Position numbers and translations under genes: made by a program. Shown one piece after another: positions 62,773-64,000 of a stretch of DNA of 64,000 nt. The notes below the pieces were generated by a model. The model was not told where the DNA came from and did not search any database. It saw nothing but the letters and a program-made list of their open reading frames with translations. The stretch covers positions 806,001 to 870,000 of the forward strand of contig CBDANK010000002.1 of NCBI GenBank assembly GCA_965197565.1, read 5' to 3'. Source of the stretch: G963667675 sp965197565. GTDB taxonomy: Bacteria; Chloroflexota; Dehalococcoidia; Lucifugimonadales; UBA3495. The first letter of the stretch is position 1; every line of letters begins with the position of its first letter.

Positions 62773-63903
62773 TTATCGCAGGGGCGCGGCGTAAACCTGA
62801 CCGCCCTTGGGACAATCGGCGCAAGGGGCGCTGGACCACAGGGCGTTGCGGCTGCCTTCCCTCACCAACCCCAGCGGGGTCAGGTGACGGTCGTAAATCT
62901 CGCCGTAGTTGCCTACCGCCCGGATTACGTCCTGCGCTACCGTATCGTCCAACCCCATGGTCTCCTGGCCGTAGGACCCTTCCAGACCAAAGAGCCGGTC
63001 AACGGCGGTGTCGCCGGTAACGGAGGTGGGGATATTAGTCGAGGTTATCCCGTAGGCTTCGGCGTAGATGAGGATGGCCATAACCGTCTTCACCACGTCG
63101 TACCACTGCTCATCGCCGTGGGGGACCACCGGACCCAGCGGCTCCTCGGAGATGGTGCCGGGCAGGATTACGTGGTCCTCCGGGGTGTCAAAACCGGCCC
63201 GGGTGCTGACCAACCCGGAACGGTCGGTGGTGAGCGTATCGCATTGACCGGCCTGATATGATTCCCTGGCTCCGACGTTGTCGGGGAAGGTCACTACGTC
63301 GAAGTTCATGTTGTTCTGGTTGTCGAAGTCCTGTAGGTTCAACTCGGTGGTGGTGCCCTGTTGCACACATACCTTGGCGTCCTTAAGTTCCAGTAACCCG
63401 GAAACCCCCAGGCTCTCCGGCACCATGAACCCTTGGCCGTCATAGAACATCGTCTGGGCGAAATTGCCCCACTGGGCATCCCGGGAACTGGTCCAAGTAG
63501 TGTTGCGAGACATTATATCCACTTCGCCGGACTGCATGACCGGCCCACGCTCGGCAGCCGTGGTGGGACGGAATTCCACGGAGTCGGGGTTGCCCAAGAC
63601 AGCGGCGGCGACGGCGCGGCAAAGGTCGATGTCAAATCCGGCAGTATTCCCGGCACTGTCAATAAAGCCGAAACCGGCCAGACTATTGTTGCTGGCGCAT
63701 ATAAGCTTGCCGCGGTCCTTCACGTCCTGGAGTCTGTCGCCGCTGGCCGCCATCATCTCACGGGCCATTTCTTGGGCCATACCTTCCGCCATTTCCTGGG
63801 CGCGTTCCTCAACCGTAGCCGCGTCCGGCTCCGAAGAGCAGGCCCCCAACGCCAAGAGCCCGACCATTAAGCCTATAACCAAGACAGCCAGTTTAGCCTT
63901 CAA
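62773..63903 (-). CDS. General amino-acid ABC transporter substrate-binding lipoprotein (AapJ/BztA type)
   Basis: This 376-residue protein has a signal peptide and lipobox L-G-A-C (Cys22), so it is tethered outside the membrane. A Glu/Met-rich helical linker (residues 30-55) precedes the periplasmic-binding-protein fold: V-K-D-R-G-K-L-I-C-A-S-N, A-G-F-D-I-D-L-C-R-A-V-A-A-A, V-D-I-M-S-R-N-T-T-W-T, and K-V-C-V-Q-Q-G-T-T-T-E. These match AapJ, which binds a range of L-amino acids. The start is TTG at 63901-63903 with AAGGAGG seven bases upstream. It is the first gene of the transporter operon. Confidence 0.93.
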   Translation of the reverse strand: MKAKLAVLVIGLMVGLLALGACSSEPDAATVEERAQEMAEGMAQEMAREMMAASGDRLQDVKDRGKLICASNNSLAGFGFIDSAGNTAGFDIDLCRAVAAAVLGNPDSVEFRPTTAAERGPVMQSGEVDIMSRNTTWTSSRDAQWGNFAQTMFYDGQGFMVPESLGVSGLLELKDAKVCVQQGTTTELNLQDFDNQNNMNFDVVTFPDNVGARESYQAGQCDTLTTDRSGLVSTRAGFDTPEDHVILPGTISEEPLGPVVPHGDEQWYDVVKTVMAILIYAEAYGITSTNIPTSVTGDTAVDRLFGLEGSYGQETMGLDDTVAQDVIRAVGNYGEIYDRHLTPLGLVREGSRNALWSSAPCADCPKGGQVYAAPLR

Positions 63904-64000
63904 CTGTTATCCTCCTTACGGTTGTGCCGATGCGGACCGGTGTTGTCCGCACTGTAGTTATCCATATAGCCGGTTTTGCAGCAGCCCGTATACATTACTG

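Overview
The window is about 58-60% GC chromosomal DNA from a bacterium, most consistent with Chloroflexota of the SAR202/Dehalococcoidia type. That placement is inferred from gene content: paired DUF1800/DUF1501 genes, several amidohydrolases, a DAO-type oxidoreductase, MmgE/PrpD, a CoxG-like protein, a MidA-type methyltransferase, and a dnaB-dnaD-helicase-loader operon. No rRNA is present to confirm it.

Layout. 1-1300: a vapBC pair cut by the window edge, dispersed repeats, and an array of about sixteen 28-bp tandem units. 1300-11000: metabolic genes, namely an SGNH lipoprotein, an MFS transporter, a DAO-family oxidoreductase, DUF1800 and DUF1501, an NHL propeller, an M19 dipeptidase and TenA. 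The oxidoreductase and DUF1800 genes share a duplicated, near-consensus sigma-70 promoter. 11600-16900: a replication/translation operon of rplI, dnaB, a DnaD-domain gene, a protein with two DnaC/IstB-like AAA+ domains, trmI and an HD-domain gene. 17000-24000: a MidA-type methyltransferase, citrate synthase, an amidohydrolase, a BNR-repeat protein and a gamma-glutamyltransferase. 24227-28300: tRNA-Ser(UGA) followed by a P4-type integrase, an AlpA regulator, an 18-bp inverted repeat, a small unknown gene and a RecA-like ATPase, which together look like the end of an integrative element at the tRNA.

28270-51460 is an insertion-sequence island. It holds an IS701 split by an IS110; three IS630 copies; a decayed IS5-like element; rve-type (IS3/IS481) remnants; a second, almost identical IS110; an apparently intact IS21; a frameshifted third IS110; and a remnant of a fourth. 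Many are nested. Ordinary genes among them are also decaying: an HtrA-like protease, a cytochrome-c-like lipoprotein, an M20 peptidase fragment and a class III aminotransferase. A few small genes persist, including a 50-residue zinc-ribbon protein.

51500-64000 returns to metabolism: a second amidohydrolase, an acetamidase/formamidase, an enoyl-CoA hydratase, a MOSC protein, MmgE/PrpD, an M20 amidase of the carbamoylase type and a CoxG-like protein. It ends in a complete general amino-acid ABC transporter operon (aapJQMP type) with a hairpin after the binding-protein gene. The metabolic genes suggest a heterotroph that scavenges amino acids, amides and peptides.

The most striking observation is in the IS110 elements. 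Their left ends can each fold into a bridge-RNA-like stem whose loop carries two variable segments in an otherwise conserved frame. These segments match the DNA on either side of the elements, and they differ between the two IS110 subtypes in step with the different sites occupied. The right and left ends joined in a circle would also create a -35/-10 promoter with 17-bp spacing.
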